DNA from: an uncultured Granulosicoccaceae bacterium
GTDB lineage: Bacteria; Pseudomonadota; Gammaproteobacteria; CALCKW01
Length of the DNA stretch: 64,000 bases
Direction of reading: 5' to 3'
Assembly: GCA_937965695.1 (NCBI GenBank)
Contig: CALCKW010000009.1
Coordinates: 1 to 64,000, forward strand
Positions 44,743-54,685 of the stretch are shown here, piece by piece. Both the position numbers and the translations under genes were made by a program. How positions within the stretch are numbered: position 1 is the stretch's first letter; each line of letters opens with the position of its first letter. The notes under the pieces were generated by a model. The model was not told where the DNA came from. It worked only from the letters and a program-made list of their open reading frames with translations, and ran no database searches.

Positions 44743-46431
44743 CTACGAGAGCGGCGGTAGCTGCTCTTGTTCAACCACCACAATCTGTGGTGGTTTGTAC
44801 GCTTTCACTTTTTCTTGCAGCGGCTCTCCATACCAGCGAGTTTTATCGCGGTAACAAACTACATCTAATTCTTTGACCAGCTGTGCAAATTCCGGGTCTT
44901 GTAGATTTTCTGCCAGCTCAGGCAATGATCGAATTTCTCTTCTGAATGTGCCAGTACCCCAATCCAACATAGCGTTGCGTGCCACTTTGATATCTGCTCT
45001 TGTCACCGCCTCGACCAACCGCACCATAGCTGCGTCCGGCGAACACAGTTGCTCATCTGTCTGCAGTGGTAGCGGTCGACGGCGTCTGCGACGAATCACT
45101 AAAGTAGCAAAAGCCACAACGGAAATAAGCACAACTAGGGTACGCCAGTCCCTGAGCCACCAACCTATCGGCCGTATCGCTTCAGTTGTCTCTTCAGGTG
45201 ATTCTGTTGCTCTGGGCTCTGAGCGCTCTTGATCAGCCAGCACAGGTTCTGCCACTGGTTTGGCGTCAGGCGCAGGTTCTTGCAATCCGTTTGGAGCTAA
45301 TGTTCCAGTTATTGGCAACGGTGGTACGATAACTTCTAATACTTTTTGGCTACTAGTCGCCAAATCCCACCAAGGCAACATGAAACTGTCTACACGTAAT
45401 TCTCCCGGACGAACGGGTATGATGGTCCAACGACTAACCCTTTGCGACACCACACCATCAGTGCCCGCTTTCTTTGCCGCACGACTACCATCCGAATAAA
45501 TCCTGACCCCCTCTACTACAGGTTCATCCATCAAGGGTATCTGTGAAGGCATCACTCCCTCGGCGGCGATGTGCACTTCTAGCGTAAGAGGCTGCCCCAA
45601 TTGCGCATTCTGCGGAACCCATTTTGCTTCGCCAATGACGTTTGTTGACGCCAACCACCAAGCAGCAGAATATTCAGATGTTGCTGGCTGCACCTGCAAT
45701 TTAATCGATTGAGCACGCACCCGGATATTGCGCACGTTGGGCGAAAAAAATCGATTAGACCGCTGCCCAATTTGAACACGTGCGTTGAGGTTTATCGGTG
45801 GCAATACTATTTCACCGCTGCGCTGAGGAAACAATGCATAGCGACGCTCCAATACCGAAAATTCGCGACCATCTACCACCTCGATATAACTGCGATCCAA
45901 GCCCAGTCGTTCTATCTGAACGTCTTCGTGGTCGGGTTCTGTCACATTTCCATCAACAATTGTCTGCTGCTGATAGAGTTTCATCGTGTAGATCACTTGT
46001 TGCTGCACAAAGGGCTCTTTATTGGAAACACTAACGCGCAGAAAAAACGGTCTTTCCTCTGCACTCTGACCACTTGCAGCCAAGTTCTCGACAGAGATTT
46101 CTATCTCATTGCTTTTAGTACCGCCAAGCTCAAATGCAGGAATGATCAGTTTGCCCGCAGACCGTGGGGCCAGTAAAAACTCCCATGAAAGGCTGTCAGT
46201 TCGCTCACCGTTAATTATTTGTGTTTGCGAACCTTGAGATCTTTGAAGAATTTCAAAATCGTTCAACACTGGATCGAACTCAGTCGCAGTGTCACCGTCG
46301 ATTAGCTGCACGTTCATCACTAGGCTCTCATCTTCGAAGAGCTTTTCTCTGTCAACGGATACGCGTAACTCAGCAGCTTGCGAGTTAACTTGAATCAGTA
46401 AAAACAAGCATGCGCATAAGTACTTCACCAT
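44743..46431 (-). CDS. batD: BatD family protein
   Basis: 562 residues. A signal peptide (to about 20) is followed by tandem immunoglobulin-like periplasmic regions (LRVSVDREKLFEDESLVMNV and similar), one membrane helix near 430-448 and a cytosolic C-terminal domain. This is the BatD architecture. The Bat proteins form a membrane complex linked to MoxR ATPases and stress tolerance, with uncertain biochemistry. It is the last gene of the moxR-bat operon and overlaps batC by seven bases. Its stop lies seven bases from the convergent epimerase stop. Confidence 0.88.
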   Translation of the reverse strand: MVKYLCACLFLLIQVNSQAAELRVSVDREKLFEDESLVMNVQLIDGDTATEFDPVLNDFEILQRSQGSQTQIINGERTDSLSWEFLLAPRSAGKLIIPAFELGGTKSNEIEISVENLAASGQSAEERPFFLRVSVSNKEPFVQQQVIYTMKLYQQQTIVDGNVTEPDHEDVQIERLGLDRSYIEVVDGREFSVLERRYALFPQRSGEIVLPPINLNARVQIGQRSNRFFSPNVRNIRVRAQSIKLQVQPATSEYSAAWWLASTNVIGEAKWVPQNAQLGQPLTLEVHIAAEGVMPSQIPLMDEPVVEGVRIYSDGSRAAKKAGTDGVVSQRVSRWTIIPVRPGELRVDSFMLPWWDLATSSQKVLEVIVPPLPITGTLAPNGLQEPAPDAKPVAEPVLADQERSEPRATESPEETTEAIRPIGWWLRDWRTLVVLISVVAFATLVIRRRRRRPLPLQTDEQLCSPDAAMVRLVEAVTRADIKVARNAMLDWGTGTFRREIRSLPELAENLQDPEFAQLVKELDVVCYRDKTRWYGEPLQEKVKAYKPPQIVVVEQEQLPPLS

Positions 46432-47210
46432 GCTTGCGCCCTGTCCGTGCTGCTGCCGTAGTTGCGTTGATGTTCGCGGATAATCCTAGCCCTCAACAGT
46501 CCAGCAGGATCGTCAGGCACCTGTTGTAACCATTGATCCATAGCCTGTTGTTTTTCGTCATGTAACTTTTCAGGTGTTCCCGCCGAACTTGTCTGCTCTT
46601 CTTGCTCGGTGTCTTCCTGCTGATTGGCATCACTGGAGTCTTCCTCCGAACGGTCATTCTCATCCGGTTCAGAGCCTTCTGATGGATCATTAGACTGATC
46701 AGATTCTTTCGGTTGTTGCGAAGACCGGCCTTGAGAGTTGTCTGATTTATCTCCCGAAGACTGTTCGTTTTTTTGCTGGCCCTGCTCTTCACCTTTTTGC
46801 CCTTCACCACCTTCGTCCTGCTGCTGTTGTAAATCAGCGAGTTGTTGAGCAATTTTTCGATTGTGCATAGCATCTTCATAGTCAGGACTATCGGCCAAAA
46901 TTTGATCGTATGCATCGACAGCAGCTTGATACTGTCCGGCTCGAACCATGGCAGTGGCATGGTTGTAATCTTGCGCATTCTTTCCGTACAACTCCGCAGC
47001 TGCATCATAGGCTTCAGCTCTGTACTGGATTAGTGCTTTTTGCTCGATCGATTCAGCTCGTCGCTCAGCTTCATCAAAGGATTTACTTTCAATCAATTTT
47101 TCAATCTGTTGATCACTACGCAGCCAAAGATCATCCCAAGAAAAAGCCAAAACGGGATTGGCGTGCGAAAACAAGAGAGCGCCAACACAAAACGCTTTAA
47201 AACGTCGCAT
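46425..47210 (-). CDS. batC: BatC-like TPR protein
   Basis: 261 residues. A signal or anchor sequence (to about 22) precedes a TPR region (about 35-135: AEAYDAAAELYGKNAQDYNHA, then GQYQAAVDAYDQILADSPDY) and a very polar Gln/Glu/Ser/Asp-rich tract (about 145-225). A short C-terminal conserved part, WLQQVPDDPAGLLRARI, ends the protein. The ATG at 47210 shares one base with the batB stop (TAATG). The reading frame upstream lies inside batB. TPR partners usually scaffold the VWA proteins. Confidence 0.86.
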   Translation of the reverse strand: MRRFKAFCVGALLFSHANPVLAFSWDDLWLRSDQQIEKLIESKSFDEAERRAESIEQKALIQYRAEAYDAAAELYGKNAQDYNHATAMVRAGQYQAAVDAYDQILADSPDYEDAMHNRKIAQQLADLQQQQDEGGEGQKGEEQGQQKNEQSSGDKSDNSQGRSSQQPKESDQSNDPSEGSEPDENDRSEEDSSDANQQEDTEQEEQTSSAGTPEKLHDEKQQAMDQWLQQVPDDPAGLLRARIIREHQRNYGSSTDRAQAW

Positions 47211-48199
47211 TAAAACCACCTCGCAGTAAACACCCAAAAAACCCAAGGTAGCACCAGCCAAAGCAGCCAAGGCCCACGATCTACCCACTGCGCAGTACTT
47301 CTATCGGGGCTAGTGAGATCATCAGCCTGCGGTAATGCTTCTAACTTAGGCAGAATAACGTCGACATCAACCCCGCTTGCCTGCAACTCGGCATAGCGTC
47401 CATCGCCTGCTTTGGCGAGCGCTTTAAGCTCTGCAACAGGCAGACCCACAATAATCGGTCGCCCGTCACTGCCTAGGATCGCTCGGCCATTTCGTGCTGG
47501 CACGGGGGCTCCTTGCGCCGTACCAACTGCCAGAACTGAAACGGGTATTCCCTGGGTGGCAGAAAGCTCAGCCACGGCAAGAGCTTCTTTAGCCGGACGC
47601 GAGTCAGTAATCAGAATCAACTCACCACCAGGTAGGCCAGACTGTTGTAACAATGCTTTGGCATAGTCGATCGCGGCTGCAAGATCGGCACCTTGTGTTG
47701 GTGCTAGCTCGGTTGTAAGAGCTGCAGCCGTTTCTCTTAGCGTTAAAGCGTCGTCTGTCAGTGGGCTCACAACATACGGTTGCGCGGCGAACACAACGAG
47801 CCCCACTTGCCTATCACGACTCGCCTGGAGTAAGTCCACCAATTTTAATCGGGCTAAGGTCAACCGACTTGGCTTAATGTCTGCGGCGTTCATCGACTGA
47901 GAAATATCGAGAACAAAAACTCGGCCCTGTTGCAGCCTCATGACTTGGGATTTCTCTTGCTCCCAGCTCGGCCCCGCTGCAGCGACAATCACTATTGCTG
48001 CAGCAATAGGTGCACTGCGCCGCAGCCACCTAGCGGACTGCCCACCGCCATAGTTGAATTGCACCGCCAGCAAGTGCTCATCTACAAATTCTGACCAACC
48101 ACCATGTGTAGTGCGTTGCCCTCGCCACCACCACGCGAGGGCGATCAAAAAAGGTATGAGCAACAGCCACAACGGACGAATGAAATGAAACTCACTCAC
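47210..48199 (-). CDS. batB: VWA-domain protein BatB
   Basis: A 329-residue membrane protein from a GTG. Two N-terminal helices (about 8-25, 64-80) precede a von Willebrand A domain with an intact MIDAS motif DISQSM (about 98-103). A C-terminal helix ends WLVLPWVFWVFTARWF. Its start overlaps the batA stop. BatA and BatB probably form a membrane-bound pair whose metal-dependent binding is remodelled by MoxR. Confidence 0.9.
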   Translation of the reverse strand: MSEFHFIRPLWLLLIPFLIALAWWWRGQRTTHGGWSEFVDEHLLAVQFNYGGGQSARWLRRSAPIAAAIVIVAAAGPSWEQEKSQVMRLQQGRVFVLDISQSMNAADIKPSRLTLARLKLVDLLQASRDRQVGLVVFAAQPYVVSPLTDDALTLRETAAALTTELAPTQGADLAAAIDYAKALLQQSGLPGGELILITDSRPAKEALAVAELSATQGIPVSVLAVGTAQGAPVPARNGRAILGSDGRPIIVGLPVAELKALAKAGDGRYAELQASGVDVDVILPKLEALPQADDLTSPDRSTAQWVDRGPWLLWLVLPWVFWVFTARWF

Positions 48200-49175
48200 G
48201 ACGCCACCTCCAAGGCTCTAGCAAGAGGAGACAAAAAAACAAACAAATAGCGAGCGACCAATGATAAAAAGGTTGGCGTGGTTTAAATATTTCATCTCCA
48301 GCCGCGGCGGGTTCCAATTCGTCTAGCTCGTTGTATACGTCCACCAATTGACCGGTGTCTTCGGCCATGAAAAATTTGCCACCTGTGATTTGTGCTACTT
48401 CACGCAAACTTGCTTCATCAATACCCGAACCACGAATCACACTGCCAAAAAACGACCGTTCTTCACGCCCAACACCTATCGTATGAACTCTTACGTTCAT
48501 TTGTTTGGCTAATTGCGCTGCCTGTGCTGGCAAGAGTTCACCAGCTGTATTATCACCATCGGTGAGCAGGATAAGTACGCGAGACTCAGCGGGTCGGTCA
48601 CGCAGTCGCTTGACCGCCAAACCTATAGCATCTCCTATTGCCGTAGATTTTCCCGCTAAGCCTACTGCAGCATCGTTCAAGAAATAATGAACAGTTTGCC
48701 TGTCAAATGTTAGAGGAGTTTGCAGATAAGGTTTGCTCCCAAAGAGGATCAAACCTACCCTGTCGCCCTCTCGTCTCAGTACAAAATCACTGGCGACCGC
48801 TCGTACAGCGTCTAAACGCGTCAACCGTTGACCCTGCCAAACGAAATCACGGTTATCCATACTGCCAGAGATATCCAGTGCCATCATTAAATCTCTACCT
48901 GTCACCGGCAATGACTCAGGCTCACCGACAATCTGCGGCTGCGCTAAAGCAATCACCAGAAATATCCAAGCAATGAGTGCAACAAAACGGCGCCACAAAC
49001 TTGGAGAAGTGGAATCACTTGATTCAGGCAAACTGTCAATACTCGGCAGCTGCAGTGCGCCCACCGTTCTATTGGATCGACTAAGCCATAGAATCAATAA
49101 CGGTATCGGCAACAAGCACAACGCGAGCGGTAAGGCTAGTTCATACACGGGTTGCACCACCCTTTTTGCGAGCAC
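48192..49175 (-). CDS. batA: VWA-domain protein BatA
   Basis: A 327-residue paralogue of BatB. The N-terminal helices (about 15-32 and 62-80) and VWA domain with MIDAS DISGSM (about 98-103) and LTDGDNTAGE are clear, with a final helix near 305-320. The GTG start at 49175 lies 35 bases inside the DUF4381 gene. A later start would cut the first helix, so I kept it. Confidence 0.9.
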   Translation of the reverse strand: MLAKRVVQPVYELALPLALCLLPIPLLILWLSRSNRTVGALQLPSIDSLPESSDSTSPSLWRRFVALIAWIFLVIALAQPQIVGEPESLPVTGRDLMMALDISGSMDNRDFVWQGQRLTRLDAVRAVASDFVLRREGDRVGLILFGSKPYLQTPLTFDRQTVHYFLNDAAVGLAGKSTAIGDAIGLAVKRLRDRPAESRVLILLTDGDNTAGELLPAQAAQLAKQMNVRVHTIGVGREERSFFGSVIRGSGIDEASLREVAQITGGKFFMAEDTGQLVDVYNELDELEPAAAGDEIFKPRQPFYHWSLAICLFFCLLLLEPWRWRRE

Positions 49176-49659
49176 CAGCTAGCCACGCGCGACAGTTGTA
49201 CAAAAGCTCTATCACCTGCTCGTCCGACAGAGCTTGTGCCTTAAAGGGTGCCTGGGCTAGTAGCTCAGCTGAACTGCGGCCAAACCCTTGCTCGTCACTG
49301 ACATCGGCAATAATGTTTATCCATTGTTCGTCGGTTGCACGCGCGACTGCTTGCCTGCCCTTTGCGGCCATTGCAGATCGCCGCATCAGCACTGATAAAC
49401 GCGACAATGCGATTTGAGCAGAAATTTTGGAGTTATTAAAATCGGACTCCAAAGAGGCGAGCTCGTCCTCAGCCAAACTAATCCACTTAAATCGATTAGA
49501 GCGCTTAGAATATTTGAGCATTGCATAAGCACAAAAACACAACACGATCAGCGCAACTATCCACCAGCCCGGTGCAAGAGGCCACCAATTAACTGGCAAT
49601 GAATGCACATCACGCAATTGCCCTAATAAATTTTGAATTTCTTCTTGCCTCTCATCCAT
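49141..49659 (-). CDS. DUF4381 protein of the Bat operon
   Basis: A 172-residue protein with the family pattern LRDVHSLPVNWWPLAPGWW followed by a membrane helix (about 32-48) and a cytosolic helical domain. DUF4381 proteins occupy the slot between DUF58 and BatA in many gammaproteobacteria, but their function is unknown. The ATG at 49659 follows a TTG two codons earlier, and either could be used. Confidence 0.88.
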   Translation of the reverse strand: MDERQEEIQNLLGQLRDVHSLPVNWWPLAPGWWIVALIVLCFCAYAMLKYSKRSNRFKWISLAEDELASLESDFNNSKISAQIALSRLSVLMRRSAMAAKGRQAVARATDEQWINIIADVSDEQGFGRSSAELLAQAPFKAQALSDEQVIELLYNCRAWLAGARKKGGATRV

Positions 49660-49665
49660 GCTCAA

Positions 49666-50577
49666 TCAAGCCCGACCATTTGCGACAAGCGCTGACATCA
49701 CAGCATCAGCAGTACTTATTTGCTGATACCTAGCGCCAGCACGATTGAACTCTGTGCTCAGTTGTTCGCAGCGCTGATCAAAACGCTCCTTGTAGTCTTT
49801 GGCGGCGGCGCTTTTTGCTTGAGGCAATATACGCCAACGCGAACCATCGCCAACACTGCAACCGCGTTTGTTCGGCAACTGCCATTCGAGCGGATCGACC
49901 ACGTGCATCATTTGCACGGCAGCACGTCGACAAACACTGCCCAACGCTAGCTGCGCCGCTTGATCCCAATCGTGAAAGTCCGAAACAACCCAGGCCTCTC
50001 CTCCAGCGTGAGTGACTCTGGCTAGCTCAGTCAAAAGATCAGCGATTCCCAGTGAACCTGCAACAGACTCAGCATGGCACTGCACCATGCTTTGACAAAC
50101 GCGTGCGACACCTTTATGCCCAATCACCGGTGGCAACTCCCGATGACGAGAATCATTGAAGACCAATGAACCCACGCGGTCTCCTTGACCTACTGCACGC
50201 CAAGCGATCGCGGCGGCCAATCGGGCGCACTGTATTGACTTAAAACAAACTCGCGTCCCGTACCGAAGTGCGCTGCGCATGTCGACCAGCAAAAGCACCG
50301 GTCGTTCGCGCTCTTCTTGAAATAATTTGCTGTGCACTTGACCACGTCGAGCAGTGGTTTTCCAATCGATAAATCGCAGCTCATCGCCGGCCTGGTAAGG
50401 ACGAAGTTCGGCAAAATCGAGACCGCGACCCAGTGGCCTTGCTTTATTGCTCTGACCACCTCGCGTGCGAACTTGCTTACTGTTTTTGCGTTTGATGCGT
50501 TGTGCACTGCGCTGAGCCAACAGCTCTGGCATGGCGAGATCAACTCCCTCACGCCATTCCACGGTTTTAGTTGTCAA
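49666..50577 (-). CDS. DUF58 (VWA-like) protein
   Basis: A 303-residue protein with the DUF58 signature: ARPLGRGLDFAELRPYQAGDELRFIDWKTTAR, here seen as RGLDFAELRPYQAGDE then IDWKTTARRG, followed by a VWA-like fold opening VLLLVDMRSAL. It is thought to work with the MoxR ATPase next to it. The start is a TTG overlapping the moxR stop (TTGA). An internal ATG at codon 16 is a weaker option. Confidence 0.88.
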   Translation of the reverse strand: MTTKTVEWREGVDLAMPELLAQRSAQRIKRKNSKQVRTRGGQSNKARPLGRGLDFAELRPYQAGDELRFIDWKTTARRGQVHSKLFQEERERPVLLLVDMRSALRYGTRVCFKSIQCARLAAAIAWRAVGQGDRVGSLVFNDSRHRELPPVIGHKGVARVCQSMVQCHAESVAGSLGIADLLTELARVTHAGGEAWVVSDFHDWDQAAQLALGSVCRRAAVQMMHVVDPLEWQLPNKRGCSVGDGSRWRILPQAKSAAAKDYKERFDQRCEQLSTEFNRAGARYQQISTADAVMSALVANGRA

Positions 50578-51551
50578 GGTGCCGCCACGTAATCAAGTAA
50601 CGCTTCTATAACCGTATGAGTGGTGACACCGGCGGACTCTGCTTCAAAGCTCAGTATCAAGCGATGCCTCAATACGGCGTGCACGACAGCCTGCACATCA
50701 GCGGGTGAAACGTAGTCTCGACCACCCAACCAAGCGTGTGCTCTGGCGCATCCATCCAGACCAAGTGTCGCACGCGGGCTTGCACCGCAGCTCAGCCAGC
50801 CATCCACAGAGCCCGCCCATGCAGTCGGTTCACGTGTCGCCACGACCAAACGAATGATGTAGTCTTCGACTTCTTCGCTCATGTGCAACGCCAATACTTC
50901 TTGGCGGGCTAATTCAAGCGCTTGCAGGGAGAGCTTTTCACTGGCTTCCGCTTTCTTTGCAATACCGACTGACTCACCACGCGCTTCACTACGCACCAAA
51001 CGAAGAATGTTAAGCTCTTCTTCGCGGTTGGGGTAATCCACCAAAACATGCATTAAAAAACGATCAAGTTGCGCCTCTGGCAGTGGATAAGTACCTTCTT
51101 GTTCAATCGAGTTTTGCGTCGCCATTACGAGGAAGGGCTGCGGCAGTTCATGGGTCTGATCGCCCACCGAAATCGTCCCTTCAGACATCGCCTCCAAAAG
51201 AGCCGATTGCACTTTGGCAGGAGCTCGGTTGATTTCATCAGCCAGAACAAGGTTGTGAAATAAAGGCCCTGGCTGGAAAACAAAACTACCATCTTCTGGC
51301 CTGAACACTTCTGTTCCAGTCAGATCAGCTGGCAACAAATCGGGGGTGAACTGCAGTCGTTGAAAATCCCCATCGAGCAAGTCCGAAAGCGCACGTATAG
51401 CACGTGTCTTAGCCAGTCCTGGCGCCCCCTCAACCAACAGGTGCCCACGACACAGAAGCGCGATAAGCAGGCTATCGAGCAGCGAAGACTGGCCGACCAA
51501 CCTCTGCTGCAACTGTTTCCGCAAGGACTGGAACGCTGGCAGTTGACTCAT
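50574..51551 (-). CDS. MoxR-family AAA+ ATPase
   Basis: A 325-residue AAA+ chaperone-type ATPase. Walker A is GAPGLAKTR (about 39-47), Walker B is LVLADEINRAP (about 97-107), sensor 1 is in VMATQNSIE, and GCASPRATLGL-like sensor 2 appears as GASPRATLGLDGC. It is the first gene of the seven-gene leftward operon and probably remodels the VWA proteins encoded downstream. Confidence 0.95.
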   Translation of the reverse strand: MSQLPAFQSLRKQLQQRLVGQSSLLDSLLIALLCRGHLLVEGAPGLAKTRAIRALSDLLDGDFQRLQFTPDLLPADLTGTEVFRPEDGSFVFQPGPLFHNLVLADEINRAPAKVQSALLEAMSEGTISVGDQTHELPQPFLVMATQNSIEQEGTYPLPEAQLDRFLMHVLVDYPNREEELNILRLVRSEARGESVGIAKKAEASEKLSLQALELARQEVLALHMSEEVEDYIIRLVVATREPTAWAGSVDGWLSCGASPRATLGLDGCARAHAWLGGRDYVSPADVQAVVHAVLRHRLILSFEAESAGVTTHTVIEALLDYVAAP

Positions 51552-51667
51552 GTGTACAATACTCCCTCTTTCACATAGGATGCGCTGCGTGTGAAGCGCG
51601 ACAAAGCCCTTTATTATAGTGGCTACATCCCCGTAGCTGAATAGTCGAAGGCATGGAGTAATGATAT

Positions 51668-52492
51668 ATGAGCAAATCTGTTCTTATCAGTGGTTGTTCA
51701 AGCGGCATCGGGCTCTGTTTGGCCCGCGGCTTACGCGACCAAGGCTATCGCATTTTTGCCACGGCACGCCAAGCAAACGACGTTGATCTACTAATAGCGG
51801 AAGGCTTTGAGGCGCTGCAACTTGATCTTGATAGCAGTGACAATATTCAAACAGTTACAAAGCAGGTATTGGATTTAACCGAAAATCAGCTCTTTGCCCT
51901 GATCAATAATGCGGCCTACGGTCAGGTTGGCGCCGTGGAGGATCTCAGTCGCGAAGCCATGCGTGCTCAGTTTGAGAGCAATGTATTTGGAACCCAAGAA
52001 TTGACAAACGCTGTTTTACCGGCGATGCGAGCCGCCGGTCAAGGGCGTATAGTCCACATCAGTTCTGTACTTGGACTCGTGTGCATGCCTATGCGTGGCG
52101 CCTACAGCGCGAGTAAATTTGCTCTCGAAGCACTAGGAGACAATCTGCGCATGGAACTGGTAGGTAGCGGCGTGCAGGTATCACTGGTAGAGCCTGGTCC
52201 GGTGGTGTCAAAATTCAGAGATAACGCGTTGAAGACGTTTCAAACCAACATAGATGCTGACAAGAGTGTGCATGCCGAACGCTATAAACAAGAGATTCAG
52301 CGGTTGAATAATCCGGGTGTGAATTCACGATTTACGCTGCCCCCAGAGTCCGTGTTGAAAAAAGTTGAACATGCCTTAAGCGCATCTCACGCTAAGCCTC
52401 GATATTACGTCACCACACCAACGTGGATATTTGGCCTGCTTCGTCGTGTGCTACCAACTCGCGTGCTCGATGCGCTGCTCATTCGCGGTTAG
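51668..52492 (+). CDS. Short-chain dehydrogenase/reductase
   Basis: A 274-residue classical SDR. The cofactor loop GCSSGIGLCLARGL is at about 8-21, NNAAYGQ lies near 80, the catalytic serine is in ISSVLG and the Tyr-Lys pair in YSASKFALE. The sequence pattern resembles the YbbO/retinol-dehydrogenase-like group. The substrate cannot be assigned. It is followed nine bases on by a flavodoxin gene. Confidence 0.9.
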   Translation: MSKSVLISGCSSGIGLCLARGLRDQGYRIFATARQANDVDLLIAEGFEALQLDLDSSDNIQTVTKQVLDLTENQLFALINNAAYGQVGAVEDLSREAMRAQFESNVFGTQELTNAVLPAMRAAGQGRIVHISSVLGLVCMPMRGAYSASKFALEALGDNLRMELVGSGVQVSLVEPGPVVSKFRDNALKTFQTNIDADKSVHAERYKQEIQRLNNPGVNSRFTLPPESVLKKVEHALSASHAKPRYYVTTPTWIFGLLRRVLPTRVLDALLIRG

Positions 52493-52501
52493 TTTCATAG
52501 C

Positions 52502-52948
52502 ATGCGAAAATTAAACTTGGTCTACGGCAGCGTCTTTGGCAGTGCTCATTACGTCGCAGTTCAGCTACAAAAAACGTTTGAAAATACCGGCTTTAGGGCA
52601 CAACTGCTAGAACAACCCACTTTGGTACAACTCAATCCCGTATACCCACTCTTAGTAGTGACATCTACGACCGGTAAGGGAGAGCTACCCGAGCGCTTGC
52701 AACCGCTTTTGCGCACACTACAACAGAAAACAACAAGGGACATCAAAGGTCTCAAATACGCCATGATTGCGTTGGGCGATCGTAGTTACGACAATTACTG
52801 CGGCGGTGCGCGATCATTGGCAGCGGCACTGGATGCGGCAGGCGCAATAGCACTTGCACCCGCTCTGGAAATTGATGCCTGCCAATGTATAAACCCTGAA
52901 GACGAGGCAGTGCCTTGGGCTTTGAAATTGATAGAGGAAAAAACATGA
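52502..52948 (+). CDS. Flavodoxin (MioC/YqcA-like)
   Basis: A 148-residue flavodoxin-fold protein. The FMN phosphate loop is YGSVFGSAHYVA (about 8-19), followed by TSTTGKGELPE and LGDRSYDNYCGG for the isoalloxazine loops. It is shorter than typical long-chain flavodoxins and closest to MioC-type proteins. It could serve an electron-requiring enzyme such as IspG or biotin synthase. Its stop overlaps the next start (ATGA). Confidence 0.9.
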   Translation: MRKLNLVYGSVFGSAHYVAVQLQKTFENTGFRAQLLEQPTLVQLNPVYPLLVVTSTTGKGELPERLQPLLRTLQQKTTRDIKGLKYAMIALGDRSYDNYCGGARSLAAALDAAGAIALAPALEIDACQCINPEDEAVPWALKLIEEKT

Positions 52949-54207
52949 AATTTTCGGCCTTTGGTGAGCGCTTTGGCGATCAACTCGGTGTACTTCAATT
53001 GATGGATGACTTTGCCGCTCTTGCCAACAGTAACGAACGTACGTTGATGTTGGGCGGTGGTAACCCTGCCTGCCTTGACGAAGTCATGGAAGTCTATCAG
53101 CAGCAGCTGCAAGAACTGTCGAACGACAAAGCTCGTTTTAACGCCGCTTTTGGAAACTACGATACACCCGTCGGTCGAATGGAATTGGTTGATGCCCTTG
53201 TCAAATTGTTGAACCGTGAATATGGTTGGGGAATCGGGCGCGAACATGTCGCTTTGACCAATGGCAGCCAAAACGCGTTCTTCTGCCTTTTTAATTTGTT
53301 CGGGGGTCGCCGTAACGACGGTGAGCTGCAAAGAGTTTTGTTACCTATGGCACCCGAGTATATGGGTTACACCGACGTGGCCGTCGGCGATCGTTTTTTT
53401 ACGAGCCATCGCCCCACGATCGAGGAACTGCCCAATGGATTGTTCAAGTACCACGTGGATTTTGATGCGGTTACGGTCAGCGAGGACATTGGTGCTATGT
53501 GCGTATCTCGCCCGACCAACCCGACGGGCAATGTATTGACCGATACCGAGATCAATCACCTTGACCAATTGGCGCAAGACAACAACGTTCCGCTGATTGT
53601 CGACAACGCTTACGGCGCACCTTTTCCAGATATAACTGCGGGCAACATCACACCCAACTGGAATGAAAACACGGTGATGTGTATGAGCCTATCAAAAATT
53701 GGCTTGCCCGCCGTGCGAACTGGCATTGTTATAGCCCGACCTGAGATCGTCAGGAAAGTCGGAGCGATGAATGCCGTGATGAACCTTTCACCCGGAGGAA
53801 TCGGTCCATCCATTTTGGCACCCCTGGTCGACAGTGGCGAAATCATAACGCTGTCTCGAGAGCATATTCGACCTTTTTACAAATCACAGGCTGAGCTGGC
53901 TCAGCAGCATTTGACTACAGAATTAGCTGACACACCAGCTCGATTACATCGTCCTGAAGGTGCGATATTTGTCTGGCTATGGATGCCTGACCTTCCAATT
54001 GATGCTAACGAACTCTACCAGCGCCTGAAGAAGAAACACGTTGTGGTTGTGCCCAGCGAGAACTTTTTCCCAGGGCTTGAAAGCGATGATTGGCGTCACA
54101 AACGCGAATGCCTACGCATCAGTGTTGCTCAGCCAAAAGAGATTCTCATCGAAGGCTTAGACATTATCATCAACGAAGTAAAGTCACTTTACGCGGGCAA
54201 CGCATGA
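52945..54207 (+). CDS. avtA: Valine-pyruvate aminotransferase AvtA
   Basis: 420 residues from an ATG with GAGGAA upstream. It is a fold-type I PLP aminotransferase with SRPTNPTGNVLTDTEI, NAYGAPFPDI and the Schiff-base lysine in MSLSKIGLPAVRTGI. The whole-length pattern, starting MKFSAFGERFGDQLGVLQLMDD and including LMLGGGNPACLDEV, is AvtA. It interconverts valine plus pyruvate with ketoisovalerate plus alanine. It is coupled by ATGA overlaps to both neighbours. Confidence 0.95.
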   Translation: MKFSAFGERFGDQLGVLQLMDDFAALANSNERTLMLGGGNPACLDEVMEVYQQQLQELSNDKARFNAAFGNYDTPVGRMELVDALVKLLNREYGWGIGREHVALTNGSQNAFFCLFNLFGGRRNDGELQRVLLPMAPEYMGYTDVAVGDRFFTSHRPTIEELPNGLFKYHVDFDAVTVSEDIGAMCVSRPTNPTGNVLTDTEINHLDQLAQDNNVPLIVDNAYGAPFPDITAGNITPNWNENTVMCMSLSKIGLPAVRTGIVIARPEIVRKVGAMNAVMNLSPGGIGPSILAPLVDSGEIITLSREHIRPFYKSQAELAQQHLTTELADTPARLHRPEGAIFVWLWMPDLPIDANELYQRLKKKHVVVVPSENFFPGLESDDWRHKRECLRISVAQPKEILIEGLDIIINEVKSLYAGNA

Positions 54208-54659
54208 ACTTAATAATAAAGGCAGCAACGGCCGACGATGCTGAGGCCTTAGCAGAGTTTAATTCGCTGATGGCGATGGAAACTGAAAACCTAAAGTTAG
54301 ACCCAGAGACCGTGAAAAATGGCGTCAAACGACTTTTACAACGACCTGAGCAAGGTCATTACTATATTGCCTGGGTAGACGGAGAAAGAGCTGGCAGTGC
54401 CATGATCACACACGAGTGGAGTGATTGGAGAGATGGGCAAATGTGGTGGATCCAGAGTGTCTTCATCGAAAAAGTACATCGCCGCAAAGGCGTTTTTAGA
54501 GCACTCTATAAACACATGGCCGCACAGGCAAAACAGAGCCCAGACACCTGTGGTTTGCGACTTTATGTTGAGCAGCATAACCACGGCGCTCAAGCGACAT
54601 ACAAAGCGATGGGAATGCAAGAAACACACTATCGCCTGTATGAACAGATGTTTGAATAA
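54204..54659 (+). CDS. GNAT-family N-acetyltransferase
   Basis: A 151-residue GNAT protein. The acetyl-CoA segment is IQSVFIEKVHRRKGVFRALYKHM (positions about 90-112), followed by GLRLYVEQHNHGAQATYKAMG and a C-terminal MQETHYRLYEQMF, typical of small amine or amino-acid acetyltransferases. The start overlaps the avtA stop. The longer upstream frame is inside avtA. The substrate is unknown. Confidence 0.88.
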   Translation: MNLIIKAATADDAEALAEFNSLMAMETENLKLDPETVKNGVKRLLQRPEQGHYYIAWVDGERAGSAMITHEWSDWRDGQMWWIQSVFIEKVHRRKGVFRALYKHMAAQAKQSPDTCGLRLYVEQHNHGAQATYKAMGMQETHYRLYEQMFE

Positions 54660-54685
54660 ATCACGCTTCTAAAACATTTCTCCTA

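Noticed and set aside
54090-54203. N-terminal extension of the GNAT protein
   Set aside because: These codons lie inside avtA. The ATGA overlap at 54204 gives the natural start and the family length.
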